Assembly: GCA_004352715.1 (NCBI GenBank)
Contig: SCFE01000058.1
Coordinates: 427,473-491,472, forward strand
Length of the DNA stretch: 64,000 nt
From: Hofstenia miamia
Taxonomy: Eukaryota; Xenacoelomorpha; Acoela
Direction of reading: 5' to 3'
The notes beneath the pieces are model-generated. The model searched no databases, was not told the DNA's origin, and saw nothing but the letters and a program-made list of their open reading frames with translations. The number at the start of each line of letters is the position of its first letter. The stretch's first letter is position 1. The translations under genes were made by a program, and so were the position numbers. Shown piece after piece: positions 25,564-39,885 of the stretch.

Positions 25564-25842
25564 ATGCATCAAAAAGTTGAAGCCAGATTTGCAGATCCTA
25601 GGCATGCAAATTGTGTATATCAACAAGACAAAGCAAATTTGCATTGCCATGCTCGTCAGAGCTTGGAGCACAAACTGCTCAACTTCTATCCAGAAATGAA
25701 TCTCATTGAGAACTGTTCACAGACGGTAAAGCATCAGCTGTTTGAGAACTTGACAAAGCCTATGTTCATTAATGCTTCCGTGCCTAAGATAATTGCATCT
25801 GTTATATTAGATAATGGTGATAATTCTAAATACTGTAAATAG
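25564..25842 (+). pseudogene. Tc1/mariner-like transposase fragment, strongly diverged
   Basis: A 92-codon frame containing VYQQDKANLHCHARQSLEH and FYPEMNLIENCSQTVKHQL. The order mirrors the second and third catalytic regions of Tc1/mariner transposases (QQDNAPCHTA, then SPDLNPIEN-W--LK). The catalytic Asp of QQD remains and LNPIEN reads MNLIEN. The N-terminal DNA-binding part and terminal repeats are not visible. Further plus-strand frames at 26492-26935 are not recognisably related. Confidence 0.5.
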
Positions 25843-27593
25843 ATATTTATTTCATTACTGAAATCTTAGTACTGTTTTATATAATTGGTAAAAACATAAA
25901 TAATGATTGTGTTCAGCGTTGTTGGAAGTTCAATTCTGTGTATCTTAAAATTACCTTGCCTTAATGCAGGAAAATTTGAAGTAAACAATGTTGTTAATTT
26001 GTATTTTTTGGGACGAGCTTGTTATTAAATAGCTAGGTGCATGATTTCATTGATAATGGTAAGTTCACTAATATAGCAATTGGAAAAGCAGAATTAAAAT
26101 CAGGATGATTTTTAGAATAGAGTGATTGCTTTCTTCGATTTTAAATACTTACTTTTACTTAAATTGTTTTATGAATAACATAGAATACATCTGGATTGAA
26201 ATTAGTATACATTGTGTGTCATTGCAAATGACATTAAACAAATTACTTTGATTAAAATATAGTTTTTAGTGCTATTCTATTTTGAATTCCTTTCTAGAAA
26301 ATTTTAAATATCTAAACACCTGGGAGATTAATTATTATCCTTATGTATAAATAGGTAAATTGTGGAAAGATGCATTTTAATCGAGGCATTACATAAAAAT
26401 TTTACTATATTATGTTATATACGTATAATACACACACATTTAATTCTTATCAAGTACGAAAAAGTGGTATACAGAATGGTGATAAAATTCTATGTTGAAT
26501 TTGCAACTTCTTAATGAGCATGGTAATGCCTTTATATATAATATTGTTATTGAAGACGAGACGACTCTTTCATTACACTCATCTGAATGGAGATATAAAG
26601 AAAAGAAATTTCCTCTGAACATTAGAAGCGGCACCTCACATAAAAAAAAGAATTATTTCAATGTTTTGCGATAAAAGCACATAGACTTCCTGCCTAATGT
26701 CAATAATCTGCCAAATTGGTTGAGGAGTACCGTTACAAGAAACAGAAATCAGAAAATGTTTCAATTTGGTTCCTTGTTGATAATGCTTCTAACTAAGCAA
26801 ATAATATTGCACAATTTTCAACAAAAAGTAGTGGTTTTACACTTCTGCAACATTCATCGTACGACAGGATTTTTGTTCCAAACGATAGATTTTATTCAAG
26901 CTCATGAAGAAAGCATTGCATTTGCAGCATATTGACACACCACATGCACTCCAGCAATTTGTTGAAAAGTTTTTTGCCAAGCTTCCTGAAAAAATTGCAT
27001 ATGTTTTTCAAACTAGGATTTAATGCAGTTAAATACAAGTTGTTTTAGTTTTTTGTGTTGTGTGTCTTTTGGTTAGTCCGAGACATTGAATGAAGGGCGT
27101 ATGTGCTTGGGTTGAAAAAATGAAGCAACAATGAGATTTTTTCCACATGACTAGAATATTGCATATATCGATCTCAGAACCTTGAATATATTTCTTTGGA
27201 TCAATTGCAAACTCATAAAAAAATATAAGCTTTAATTACAATGATAACATTTACAATTACAAACTTATAATATTTTTTCTGAAATTTATAAGAAATGTGT
27301 GAAAATATATTTTCAAAATAAATTCAAATTTAATATTTTAAATATAAAAATAAAATTTTTCATCAAAGATGTACTCAAAATAAATAAAATGCTTGTTGCA
27401 TTGTGGTAAATTCTAATTTTATAATAATTGCATTGTGTATTAAATACATAATGCATTTTCTAAAAATAATCAAAGCAACATTTAAATTCATGAGATTAAG
27501 TGTTGTTTTGCAGATAAAGTTTCGAGAGAATCTTTATCAAAGATTTAAACAAAAACGCATACATCCATATTAATTAGACATTGTGCAAAGGAA
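25843..27593. other. no recognisable gene; region upstream of the decarboxylase
   Basis: AT-rich DNA with two unrecognised plus-strand frames (26492-26674 and 26720-26935). It should contain the promoter and 5' UTR of the decarboxylase, but I see no core element I can support. Confidence 0.5.
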
Positions 27594-27729
27594 ATGGACT
27601 CGGAGCAGTTCAGAATCTATGGAAAGCAAATGATCGACTATATGGTCCACTATCTAAATACAATTGAAGAAAGAAGAGTTTTTCCTGATGTTCAACCGGG
27701 CTACATGAAAGAGCTCATACCAGATGCAG
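27594..27729 (+). CDS. decarboxylase exon 1
   Basis: Starts at ATG (MDSEQFRIYGKQMIDYMVHY) and encodes the N-terminal swap-domain helix region of the dimer, ending ...KELIPDA. The donor is GTATTTG at 27730 and the exon ends in phase 1. Intron 1 contains a 365-base gap bounded by (TA)n on both sides. Confidence 0.9.
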
Positions 27730-27772
27730 GTATTTGTTAGTAATGGGTTTATGCGCATTATAAATAAACAAG

Positions 27773-27808
<36 letters not shown>

Positions 27809-28173
27809 NNNNNNNNNNNNNNNNNNNNNNNNNNNNNNNNNNNNNNNNNNNNNNNNNNNNNNNNNNNNNNNNNNNNNNNNNNNNNNNNNNNNNNNNNNNN
27901 NNNNNNNNNNNNNNNNNNNNNNNNNNNNNNNNNNNNNNNNNNNNNNNNNNNNNNNNNNNNNNNNNNNNNNNNNNNNNNNNNNNNNNNNNNNNNNNNNNNN
28001 NNNNNNNNNNNNNNNNNNNNNNNNNNNNNNNNNNNNNNNNNNNNNNNNNNNNNNNNNNNNNNNNNNNNNNNNNNNNNNNNNNNNNNNNNNNNNNNNNNNN
28101 NNNNNNNNNNNNNNNNNNNNNNNNNNNNNNNNNNNNNNNNNNNNNNNNNNNNNNNNNNNNNNNNNNNNNNNNN

Positions 28174-28204
<31 letters not shown>

Positions 28205-31200
28205 CATGCTCAAATTATCTCAGAAAAATTACAAAGGTATATAGAAATAGGGCAAATAATTACTTAACGTAAGCAGCACTTTATAATTATTTACATACTC
28301 AAATATAATTTGAAATCTCAAATTTTGCGAAGGGATGGCAATTTTGCATAAATTGGAAATCTTATTACGTTAAGAAAGATGCAAACCATATATATTTATG
28401 TTATTGTAATAATATTATTTATGTTATCATGCTTAATTGATATTTCAAAAATATTATCAGTTTATTTTTTATTATTTAGCGCAATCGCTCTTGCTTAAGT
28501 TCATCTAAGGTCTTAGCTACGCCTATGATTAGACATGTAATACATTGCTGCTAGTAAGCATTAATAAATTTTTCGTAGGCTTTCGTCCAACATAAGATGC
28601 ACTAATATTACGGAAGCCTCCTTCGCAATCCCAAAGCATGCTATATTAAAGTTTTGTTGATAATTGAAATTTATGCCGTTCTTTTTCTCTTTATCTATTG
28701 CTGAATTTTGGAACGGATAGCATGCAGTCCATTTTCCTATTTTCGATTCGCAAAGTAATTCGTCTGAAATTCCTCCTGGATTCGTAAGGTGTTCCTAAGT
28801 GATAGCCCACACTTAAACATGTGCTATTATTAAATAATGCAATTAAGATGATAATATATCAAAGCTAAAAAATTACATAATCATATTTCCAAGAAAAATT
28901 ATTTTTTTTTGAAACCTAGCTGCTTATATATTAAGTAGTATAAGAGCTAAATATAATCACACTTAGCATATACAGAAAACTTTTAATTAATGATTTATTC
29001 TGAGAAGTTTTCAAATATTTTGAAAAAATTGGCTATTATAAATTTTCACTTTTTGATATTTTGGGAAAGATTTCAATGCAACACAAATACTAAGATTGTA
29101 GGGAAATTGAATTTGGGAGGCGGATAAATTTCTTTCTGCTCAGAAAGTATGTCGAAACATTCAATGCAATCGTAAATTTTTGAGAGGAAAACACTAATCA
29201 AATGTGTGAGAAAACTTATCGCCTAAAATTGCTTTAGCGCCGAATGAAGGTGAACCGTGGCCTTCAATTTTATCAGACGTGGAAAGAGTTATTATGCCTG
29301 GATTAGTTCATTGGCAGCACCCCAAATTTCACGCCTACTTTCCAGCAGGGAATTCGTTTCCATCAATAATGGGTGATATGCTGAGCAGCGCCATTGGTTG
29401 CGTGGGTTTTTCTTGGGCCTCATCACCTGCCTGTACAGAATTGGAAACCATTTGTATGGATTGGTTTGGAAAAATGTTAGGACTTAGCTCAGATTTCTTA
29501 ACTTTCTCGTCTACGACAGGTGGTGGTGGATGTATTCAAGGTAAGCAAATATTAATAAATTGCTTGCTTTGATTAACCCTATCTCGTCCGGACTTTGACT
29601 ACTTTAAAAGTGCTTGAACTGCGCCTCCTTCATAAAATCAATTCTATTTATCATCAATTATTATAGTTAGGGTTAAGCATTATTGACACTATTTGCTTGC
29701 AAAATAATTTAACCCTATTTAACCCCGGCATTGAATACAATTTCTGGTCTCTTCTGTAGAAAAATTTGAGTGCTCAAAACTCATGAAATATAGACGATCT
29801 CAAGAACTTTGTGTTGTAATATTATCTTAATTTTAGGTGAGTAGAAAATCTGAAAGTTTTTTAAAAAATCGTGTCATTCCTCCAGGCAAAGAAATAATTT
29901 GATTACAAATGTTCACTGTAAAGATAGCACATTTTCCCCCAAAGATTAGTCCTGCAAAAACTCAGTTTCTAACAAGTTAAGCTGTAACAAGCCATTTCCT
30001 TTTCTAACCCGAAAAGCTACCAAAAAACCATAATGAACTGGTTTAAAATATTTGCTGAAGTAACTAAGATTTATTTATGAGACAAGGTAAAATTTCTATG
30101 CATTTAAAACTTCCACATGGTTGTTTGAGGTTATTCGTCATTTTAGTTTTCGATTTCGGAAACCAGCAGCCGTTCTGAGGCGAGGGGAACCAAGTCAGCC
30201 GGCTAGCCGAACAACTTGTTAACCACTTCCCTACCATAGACTTGTCGATATTCAAGGATTTCCAAATGTCTTCATAAGTTTTGATAATTTTTTTTGGACA
30301 AAACTGATTGTATCTTTTTGTATGCACTGTATAGTTTAGAGTTAGACATTTATGAGAGAATGATTTTGGCAACATTTCTCAGGAAGTGTGGATGAGCTTG
30401 AATTATTGCTAAGAAAGAACGGTTAGGGCCATGGCCGAAATTACAGCCAAAAAACGGATCAGCGCCGAGATGAGTCCGGCTCAAAAATCAGGCAGTTGAA
30501 TATTGCAACTTCAATTGGAATATCGCCACGTAAAGTTTTCAAAATTGACTTTGAATGGATAATTGATATTTTTGTATAAAATTTAAAAAAAGATGAAAAA
30601 GTATGTGGGGAGATTCATTTTGTGGTTTGCTTTTTCAGTATTTAGGTCACTAAACTTATTCATTAGTGAAATGATCTCTCGTTTTTATGAAAGACAGGCG
30701 AAAACCTTTGATTGCTTAGATATGCATCAGCATTGTCATTGGTCTGAAATTGCAAACAGTTTTCCACACAAGTAAATATATCGAAATTAATCACAGTACT
30801 AAACTGGTTCCATTCTGTGCAGGGTTATATTTTAAATAAAAAATAACTTTAAACTACATTCAATGAAAAGAAAAAAATTATAATTTGCTTGAAAAAATAT
30901 TAGAATAGACTTTCAAAATAGAATTTGTCCAGACAAAAAACTTTTTTTGAATTTAAACAGCTCCAATCCATAGTTGAAGACAAATATGTATTCCACGAAG
31001 TATGTTTTGTCAGTGACTTTCACAATTAACTGAAATAACGAGAGGTTGTTGAATAAGGGAGAACATTTTAAAATATAATTTTTGTTATCAAGAAATAAAT
31101 TTCAAGACGTAAGCTATGTCCATTCTTAAATCACTGCATTACTATGCTTGCAATTCATGTGTATCTGTTAATTTTAAATCTGAAATTATAATCACATATT

Positions 31201-32613
31201 CAATTCACTTAGGCTCTGCAAGTGAATGTATCTTAACTGCATTTTTGTCTGCCAGAATGAAATGTTTAAAAAAATTAAGAGAAGAGGACCCATGCCAAGA
31301 AGATGGATTTTTTCTTACGAAAATGGTAGCATATTGTTCCAAACAGGCACACTCAGCCATGGAAAAAGCTGCTTCTATTGTATGTGTCTTACTTCGACAA
31401 TTGCCAACCGATGATAATTTCAGTTTACGAGGTTTGTTGTTATTCGAATACACTAACGCATTTGAAATTCGTATACTTAAATTGAAGAAAATTTTGCTAC
31501 AAATGCTGTTTATTGGATTTATGTATATTCTTAGAGTAAATTCATTTCAAATCCCTTTCACTTAGAAATGCAAGATAACTTAAAATAAATTTTTTCAGTT
31601 TTTTTCTTGTTTTTATGACTGTTTATTCAGCCTACTTCTAACCTACCAGGAAACAAATCATGCCTTAAAATACTTCATAAATGTATTTTTTTATCAATTA
31701 AATTTATTGCTTCAAAAATAAAAAAAGATATTATATTGTATAAATGCCTAAGAAAGTAACGAATTTTTATTCGAAGAAGGTTGCAATAATGAAAATGTGC
31801 ATATTTAGCAATGTTTTATATTTTTCATAAGAGCTTGCATATTGAGATGAGGGGTAACTGAAAGAAACTGAAGCTTTCGGGCTTTAATAGAAATGCTAAT
31901 CTAACCCAAAATATTTTTGCAAGACCGAAATTGTCCATTTTGAATGGAGAATATTTTGACTTAGGCAACTGTTGCAAGATTTCATAAATCAAATTGAGAA
32001 CGCTTAAAGTAATTAATTAAAATTTAATTTGCGCCTTGTAAAGATGTATAGTGTACTTGCAAATTTAGCATAGGAAAACTCAGAAAAATAGTAAAAAATG
32101 CTAAAAAAGAAGCTTTGTAGAGGATTCTGCACTGAAAACTGTTTTTTGCAAGAAATCTTTTTTCATGAAAGTTGACTTGCTTACAGAAAAATACCTGTTG
32201 TTTGAATTTTTAACTTGTTTCTAGTAGCTTGAACAATGAAGTTTATTCAAGAAAACATGCTAAGTATTCAAATTAATCTAGATTAAGAAGAATTGTAGTT
32301 GCTAAAAATTTTCCCCTTCTAAGCAAAACCAAATCAATATCAAAATGGTCATTCAGTGATTATCCTTAAAAGAGAATGTTATCTATTTAAAATGACAAAC
32401 CGTTTTTCCACCGTTTGAAACACTTTTCTCGAAGCTTATTCGAAAATTTGGAAAAAATGAACTTGTACAAATCTATTGGTGATTATACTTGACTGTAATG
32501 TTGTACTAAAAGCGTATTGTTTAGGCTGAGTGCTTGAATTTCTGATATCATTAAAACGATTTATATACTCATTATACCAAATTTTCATGTAAGCTAAACA
32601 GAATATTAATTGT

Positions 32614-32644
<31 letters not shown>

Positions 32645-33228
32645 CTTTCAAACTAATTGAGGTCTACCGTGCAAAAATCAGAAGAAGAGGCATTGAATGC
32701 ACTCTGGTTCGAGAATTAGTCTAAAATGGGGCGGTATCATACGTGGCTTTAAGATGTAAATGAGAGGAGCAACACTTTGTATACTATGGTGTCTTCTGAT
32801 TTTGCATATCTTTATTAGTTCGTAAGTTACAAGAGTTTTATTTTTTCAAAAAGTCATAAAAAAATTTGGGTAATTTTGCTTAATTCCTTTCAGGTACTCA
32901 CATAAAAAAATCCTTGAAACTCAAGCCCATCTGATTTTAAGAGTTTGACGCCACTGATCTGGGAGAATGTTGAGAACAAATTTTATGCAATACGAGAACG
33001 CATGCAATTCATTCAAAACTTCTGCCCTTCCTCTACATCTGAATGCAAATAGTATTCGATGAAAATATTTATAAGTGAATTTGACGCCATATTATTAGCA
33101 CTGCATTTGCTCAACATTTTGTATGAGGTAAGTCGGAGAATTTCTTGCTTAACTACCTTGCCAACTTTGCTATAAATATAACAAATATTATATTCTTATG
33201 TCAAGTATTAAGGATCATAAAATAAACG

Positions 33229-33271
<43 letters not shown>

Positions 33272-36200
33272 GAGAGAGAGAGAGAGACTTAAAAAGTTCT
33301 AGCTGCAAAAACAGCTTGATTTGTTAAAAGTTTATATATAAGAATGACTTTGCTCATTAAATAAAAAAAGTTGCAAAATCATTTGAAAATATTTACATGA
33401 TTAATTTAGATATATTATAGTGATTTCTAGGTCAAACACTTCGAAATGCAATTGAAAGAGATCTTGAAGAGGGAATGATTCCAATATTTGTTGGTGCAAC
33501 ATTAGGAACTACTGCAAGCTGTTCTTTCGACAACATCTTAGAACTTGCTGCAGTATGTCGGAAACATGATGTTTGGATTCATGTAGATGCTGCTTATGCC
33601 GGATCAGCGCTAATCTGTCCAGAATACCGATATATTGCTGAGGGTCTTGATTTGGTGGATTCAGTAAATGTTAACGTTAACAAATGGCTCTTAATAAATT
33701 TTGATTGTTCTGCTTTCTTTGTACGGAATTCTCAAAATGTGACAGATACATTCAACGCTGATCCAATCTATCTAAGACATAAAAACGCTGGGAGTTGCAT
33801 TGATTACCGCCATTGGGGTAAGTCTTAGCCTATCATAATAATGTATAACAGAAGTTTAGCTTGTTATTATTATTGAGATTTTTGTGAATAACAAAATTTG
33901 AATCCTATGCCAAAAATTGAACTCTTTTTTTAAAAAATTTACCAAATTTTTTTACTTTTGTAAAATTAATGTATTCTATACTAAACATAGTCAAGTAGAT
34001 ACAAAAATATTATTTTTTAGCAATCTATTTTCGTTAGGATTGAATGAACTCTTTGTAGAAATTATTTATTAAGACACATACATGTAGTATTTAATTTTCA
34101 ATTTTCTGCCAAGCATTCAAAATTGAAGTTGGTTCAGATTTAAAGCATTCTACAACTCCAACTCCGTCAAAGTAATTTGTGACTTCCATTAGCTTTTGTA
34201 TGAAAGCCTCATCATTGACAACAGCTTCAGTTCTCTCAATAATAGCATTTGTAATAATATGAATTTCATAAAAATTGCTAAAACATGAAAATAGCCTTAA
34301 AATATTTGATGCCTTAACCTATCCCTATTTTAATAGTTAAAATTGAAATTCATTTAAACATTAAAATGTCATTCTTTCGGTAGCCAATTCATTAGCAATC
34401 CCTTTACCGTCTGCAAGCTATCTGAGTAATATATTGCAGGTTACAACCACAATGTATGTGTTGGGGTGGCTTCCCGATTAATCTGAAATGTTCAGGTCGT
34501 GTTCCATTTTTTTAGTTGAAGCCATTACTCTTGTTCATCTTCGTAAATGTTGCACGCACTGTGCTAGCCCAGCCATGGTAATTGTTGTCCACGTAATTTA
34601 AAGAGTTTGATCACTGTAGGATATTTTGCTTTATTTAAAGGTAGATCCAATAGAAGCATTGAAGTAACAAAAAGGTAATCAAATCCATTCCTTCTTGTAG
34701 CTCTATGAGCTTCTAAGTGGATGCTGATGATTTTTGCTTTGAAACATGTTTCACAGGGTTTGCAATATAGCTGATCATTAAACCTGAATGAAAATTCTTA
34801 AGAATATTTTTCTTTGTTTGTCTGAGCTTAGTGAATTTTTCTTTTGGCATAATATTCATTGAGAAGCTTCAAATGTAATTCATTAATGAAAATAGCAGAT
34901 TTGCAGAATTGAATGTCTATTTCAGTAATGTCCAAACGAATTAGTGCATAATATAATGTTTACTGCAGTAGTGGTATTTTCCCATGTTTTTGTAACCAAG
35001 AAATAAATATTTTTAGAAGCTATGATAATCAGAAGTAGATGCTTCTTTTTTCCCAAACTTGTCAACGAGCCAAAATTTTAAACTTGGCTCTGCTCAACTC
35101 ATCATATAAAACTTTTTAATAAGGATCGTTCTAGCTCGCAAATTTTTTAAAAAATGTGATTATTTCAAAAATAATTACATAGCTTTTTTCTTTATTTTAT
35201 AAAAAATTTAAAATAAGATTATAAGAAAAGAATATTGAATGAAAAAACATGAAAAATCTACATTTGCAAATTGACAAGTAGAACTATGAATTGATTTGCT
35301 TAATAAAAGTTCGTTTTGGGCTAGTTGAATATCCAAAGCAATCCTTAAGCTCGGCTCGTTGACAAGTCTGCTTTTTCCTAATCTTTTGTTTACATATTTA
35401 AATGCTGAACGGATAGATTTAGCCAGATACTTTGCTATTAATATGGTGGTAAATAACATCTAATCATTTGTTATATTTGGAAGTAGAGATGTGCGGCAGT
35501 GCGGAAAAGATTAGGGAAGCTCTCACTGCGGTATAGCGTGGTGGCAAAACAAAGGTTGCACCGTCGGTCAAAGAAGTTCCATTTTGAAATTAAGGAATAA
35601 TTAGTATTAAAAATACCAATATTAACTATTTTAGGAAAATATATTTACTAAGTATTAATAGGATTTGTGATTTAGATGAAGACAGTGTTTAGCAGAAAAC
35701 TTTATTAATTATTGAGTTGTTTTACTCATTGAAAGCTTTCGCTGTAACTTTCGAGCCACTGCTGAATACCGCGTTGACTTTCGTGTTTCTGCGGCTGTAG
35801 GCGGTGGCAAAATGGTGTTGCGGCGCACATCTCTATTTTTGGAAACATAAAATTGCAGAGATTAAGGGGTATGACATCATTTTTTGATGTTATTGAAGCA
35901 AAAATCTTTCGTCCTTCATGTATGCTGAATGCTAAACTATCAAACTGGTGGAATGAGTCTGCACCAGGAATGACATTTGGAACGCAAATGTGTTGGAATA
36001 AGATACTAAATCATGCGCAAACTTCTAGTTTTGTCTAGCAAAGACAAGTGACATTTCCTCTAAAACAAGGAATATAATTTTATCTCCCAATGTTGAATTT
36101 GCCAATCAAACCGCTCCAGATAACATTGGAATTAGAGATTTGCGGTATCGGTCTCATCCGTACGGTAGCGGATAAATAAATGTGTCACCATTAATGGTAC

Positions 36201-39200
36201 GGTATGGGACGACCCTTACTACTTTAAAAATATTTAGGGATACCAGAACTTCTGTAAAAAACTTTTGTTTTTGAGAAATTAATAGATTACTTTGTGTTTT
36301 TTGTATTTTTAAATTAAACGTTTTGAGGAACCGATTTTTGTTTTTGAGACTTTGATAGAATATTTTGTTTTCTTGCTTTTTGGTTTTTAACGTTTTGAAG
36401 CAATAGTACTGTAGGACCAAACGGTACCGGTAATAGGATTTACGGTACGGTACTAAAAAATTTTGAACGGCATTGTAACGAACGGGACCGGGACAAGATT
36501 TTTGTTGTAACGCAGAACTCTAATTGATACACCAGCTCTTTCATTACGATCAAACTTAATTGAAATATCCGAATCATGATATTGAATATTTGTCTAGCAA
36601 GCTAAAGCTGATTTCTTAGAAAAAGTTTATGATTTATGTAAAGATCTTAGCCTAGGAAAGATATCTAGTGATATGTTGTGAACATGACTACAAGAGAAAA
36701 AACTTTAATTTTTGAATTGTCAATGATTTTTTAAGCTTACTTTAATTTACACAATTTTCGTGCCAATGTTGATGCATTGCTTATGAGATGGACGCCTTCT
36801 CTAATTTTAAAAAATGGCGCCTTTTGTTGACACATATAAAACAAGCCTAAAGTCGTTCTTCTTCACAAAGGCAATAATTATCCAAATGTTTCCGTAGTTT
36901 AATTTGAGGAGACGAGCGCATGGATAGAAAAAAGTCTTAAGTTCTCTCAACGACAAGGGGAAATTATGTAAAAAATTACATATTTGAAAGAAATACCTTG
37001 AAAAAGCACTTATTTTTTTTTATTAAAAATTTTTAGATTCGTTTTCATAAATATTCAAATATGAAAAAATTTCGGCGTGGCTGTGAAGAAAGATTTCATA
37101 CATAAAAATAGATTAAAAAATTATTCAAAAAAATTTTAAATTTAGAGTAGATGGCGATTAAATTTTCATGCACACCAAAAAACTATTGACTAAAAGGTAT
37201 ATCTTTTCAAATTAGAAAATCAGATATGAGGTTTTTTACAAACGAAAAGCTAGAATTTACATTTCATTGCAAAATTCGCAATTGTAGAAGAGTATTTTGA
37301 TTTTAGACAAGTATATAAATTATTAAGTTTTTTAATTTTTAAAATGTTGTGAAAACACTATCTAATAAGCATTTTTTGTGGTCATACGTGATCGGTTTTA
37401 CACATAGAAACATCATTATTGTTCAGAGTTAATGGCGAAAGGTTCCTGCATTTAAATCTAAGTAGAAACACTTTTCAATTTCCAATGCTGACTTCAAAGA
37501 TTTTATAGGTTATGAAATACATTGAATTTTAATGATTTGTTGCATTAAACAATGGACAATGAAGTTTTGAAACGCATTTTCGCTTAGAGAAAAACTCAAA
37601 AAGTAAAAAAATGCAAGATGATTAAATTTTAGTGTTTCAGTATCAATTGCAACAGCTAAACGAACTTTAATAAGGGTAGACTGCTATTTTTTCTGACCGA
37701 CTCACTTCAAATGTACACATCAGAGTTGCAACACAGTCAAGGATTTGGTTTCGGGTCAGCCAGGTCAATTTTTCCACAAGACATCCGGGTCTGCTGAGTC
37801 ACTTGACCACACTTTAATAATAAATGAAGGAGATATATTACACAAACGAGCTCATCTCAGTAAATTTAAGCTCATTGTTACTTAAAAATTGAATTACAGG
37901 AAAGCCATGTGTGCATTAAATTGCTTCAGAAATCTTTTATATTAATTTTTGTATGTTTCTGTATAGGATACGAATTTGATGGCGTATATTCGCAAGGTTA
38001 AAATGGTTAAAATTAAGTTTATATTACATGTTCGAATTTCAGATTAAATCTAAGTCAAAAAATTTTGCAAGAAATAGACTGGGGTTAAACAATTTAACTT
38101 AATAAATATATACAAATGCAAGATTCTTAACAGATTGATATTCTAAAATGATGATTTGGGCTTGCTAGAATTTTTGCTTTACATAAAAGTATTTCGATAC
38201 ATTTCTACTTAAAATCCTAAGTAATCAGAGATGTTAAAACCTTTCCTTTATTGTGCGAAGTGAAGCATTCGGACATCAGTGAAGACCAGTGTGATGAGCT
38301 GCTTATGTAATGTCCATGCAAGTAGGGTCTTGGCAGGGCCGTGCAAAATCGTTCTAAGGCCTCAAAAACAGGTCAACGCAGATTACCGCGCCATTTATTT
38401 TACAAGGTCACGCTGGGTAATCACCGGGTCAATTGCTATCCGGGTTGCATAGGTCCCGGTTCACATTTTCTGCCAAATGTTTATAAACCTCATAGCATTT
38501 GATGTTCATTGTTCGTTTACACGATTTCAGATATTTGAATCAAAGTGGGGAAAGGGCCAATCCGACAAGACCTGATCGTCAGATAAATAAATTTGATTAC
38601 GCGGTTTGGGTTGCGGTGATTTATAATCGTTAGAGTGGAAGAACACTAACAGATTTAGGAAACAATTTAAGATGTCAAACATTTGAATATTTAAAATTCA
38701 CTAAAACTAATGGATTTAGTTACTTTTGTATTTTTCTAGGCTGTGTATTGTTTTTTCATGCTCTTAGTAATCTTTTTTGGTCGGGTCAGATGACAAGCCA
38801 GTGCTATACGGTTCGAAACGGTCGTGGGTTAAAAAAGAATTGAACCGTTTCCTAACTTGATCTCAATTATTTATATTTTGATGAAGTGTTAATTTATATT
38901 ATTTAGAAAGTTAATAGGCGCATGTAATTCATTACTAACTAATATTATATCCACAGCTTCCAAATTTGTTATTTTTTGGACTATTAATTTTGTTCCTTAG
39001 ATTAAATAAATATTCAATATTGAATCAATTTCTTATAAATTGAGGTTTCAATTAAATTTGTTACTTTGCTTAGGAATTCCACTAAGTAGAAGATTCAGAG
39101 CATTGAAGTTGTGGTTTGTATTTCGAAGTTATGGAATCTCAGGTTTGCAATCATACATACGTAATCACTGCAAGTTAGCGAAAAAATTCAAGTCCCATGT

Positions 39201-39840
39201 TATAATGGACAAACGGTTGGAATTGATGGGATCTGTTACTTTAGGTCTGGTCTGCTTTCGCGTGAAGGGCTTAAATAAATTAAGTGAAAAGCTTTTGGGG
39301 TCAATAAATGAAAGTGGGAAGTTGCACATGATCCCTTCTTCATTAAATGGTATAAAAGTTTTAAAATTTTAGCAAGTTGCATTACATTAATATTACATTT
39401 TTGAAATTTGTAAAATCACAATAACAATAACTTAACACTAGAAAGCCCGACGATTCTATATCTTAAATTCATGCAATTGTCAGAATTGATCCATTCATTA
39501 AAGCTAACAAAAACAAAGCAAATGAAGGAAAAGTGTCAGAAGAAGCAAATAAGCTATTTTTCTATTTGAATTCTCATTACATGAGGCATTACAAATGCAT
39601 TTAAGATGTCCCAAGGTGGTCAAATTTAACCACTCGAAGTTCTAGTGTTAAAACTAGTTAGAAACAATACAATTTCTGAAAGAATAATTCATTTCTATTG
39701 CGTGGAGCCAAGGATGTCTATATAAAACACGAAATAAACATTTAATGGCTTTACATGGCTATTGGAAAGTTGTTACAGACGGGAAAATAACAATCATAAC
39801 AAACAATGTACATATATATACATCTTGCTTGAATAAATAT

Positions 39841-39885
<45 letters not shown>

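Noticed and set aside
27724-28272. Long open frames spanning N runs (also at 43962-46347, 47679-48902, 49531-50059, 60780-62448, 63086-63895)
   Set aside because: They exist only because N codons are not stops; the sequenced ends were judged on their own.
30064-30375. 103-codon minus-strand frame with a helix-turn-helix-like stretch (SLNIDKSMVGKWL)
   Set aside because: Lies in decarboxylase intron 2, and the match to transposase DNA-binding domains is too short to support.
31116-31565. 149-codon plus-strand frame as an independent gene
   Set aside because: Only 31213-31431 matches the decarboxylase; both ends are intron read-through.
39040-39372. 110-codon frame ending KVLKF then stop, as a separate protein
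   Set aside because: It is exon 5 of the decarboxylase read past its GTATAAAA donor; homology resumes at 42484.
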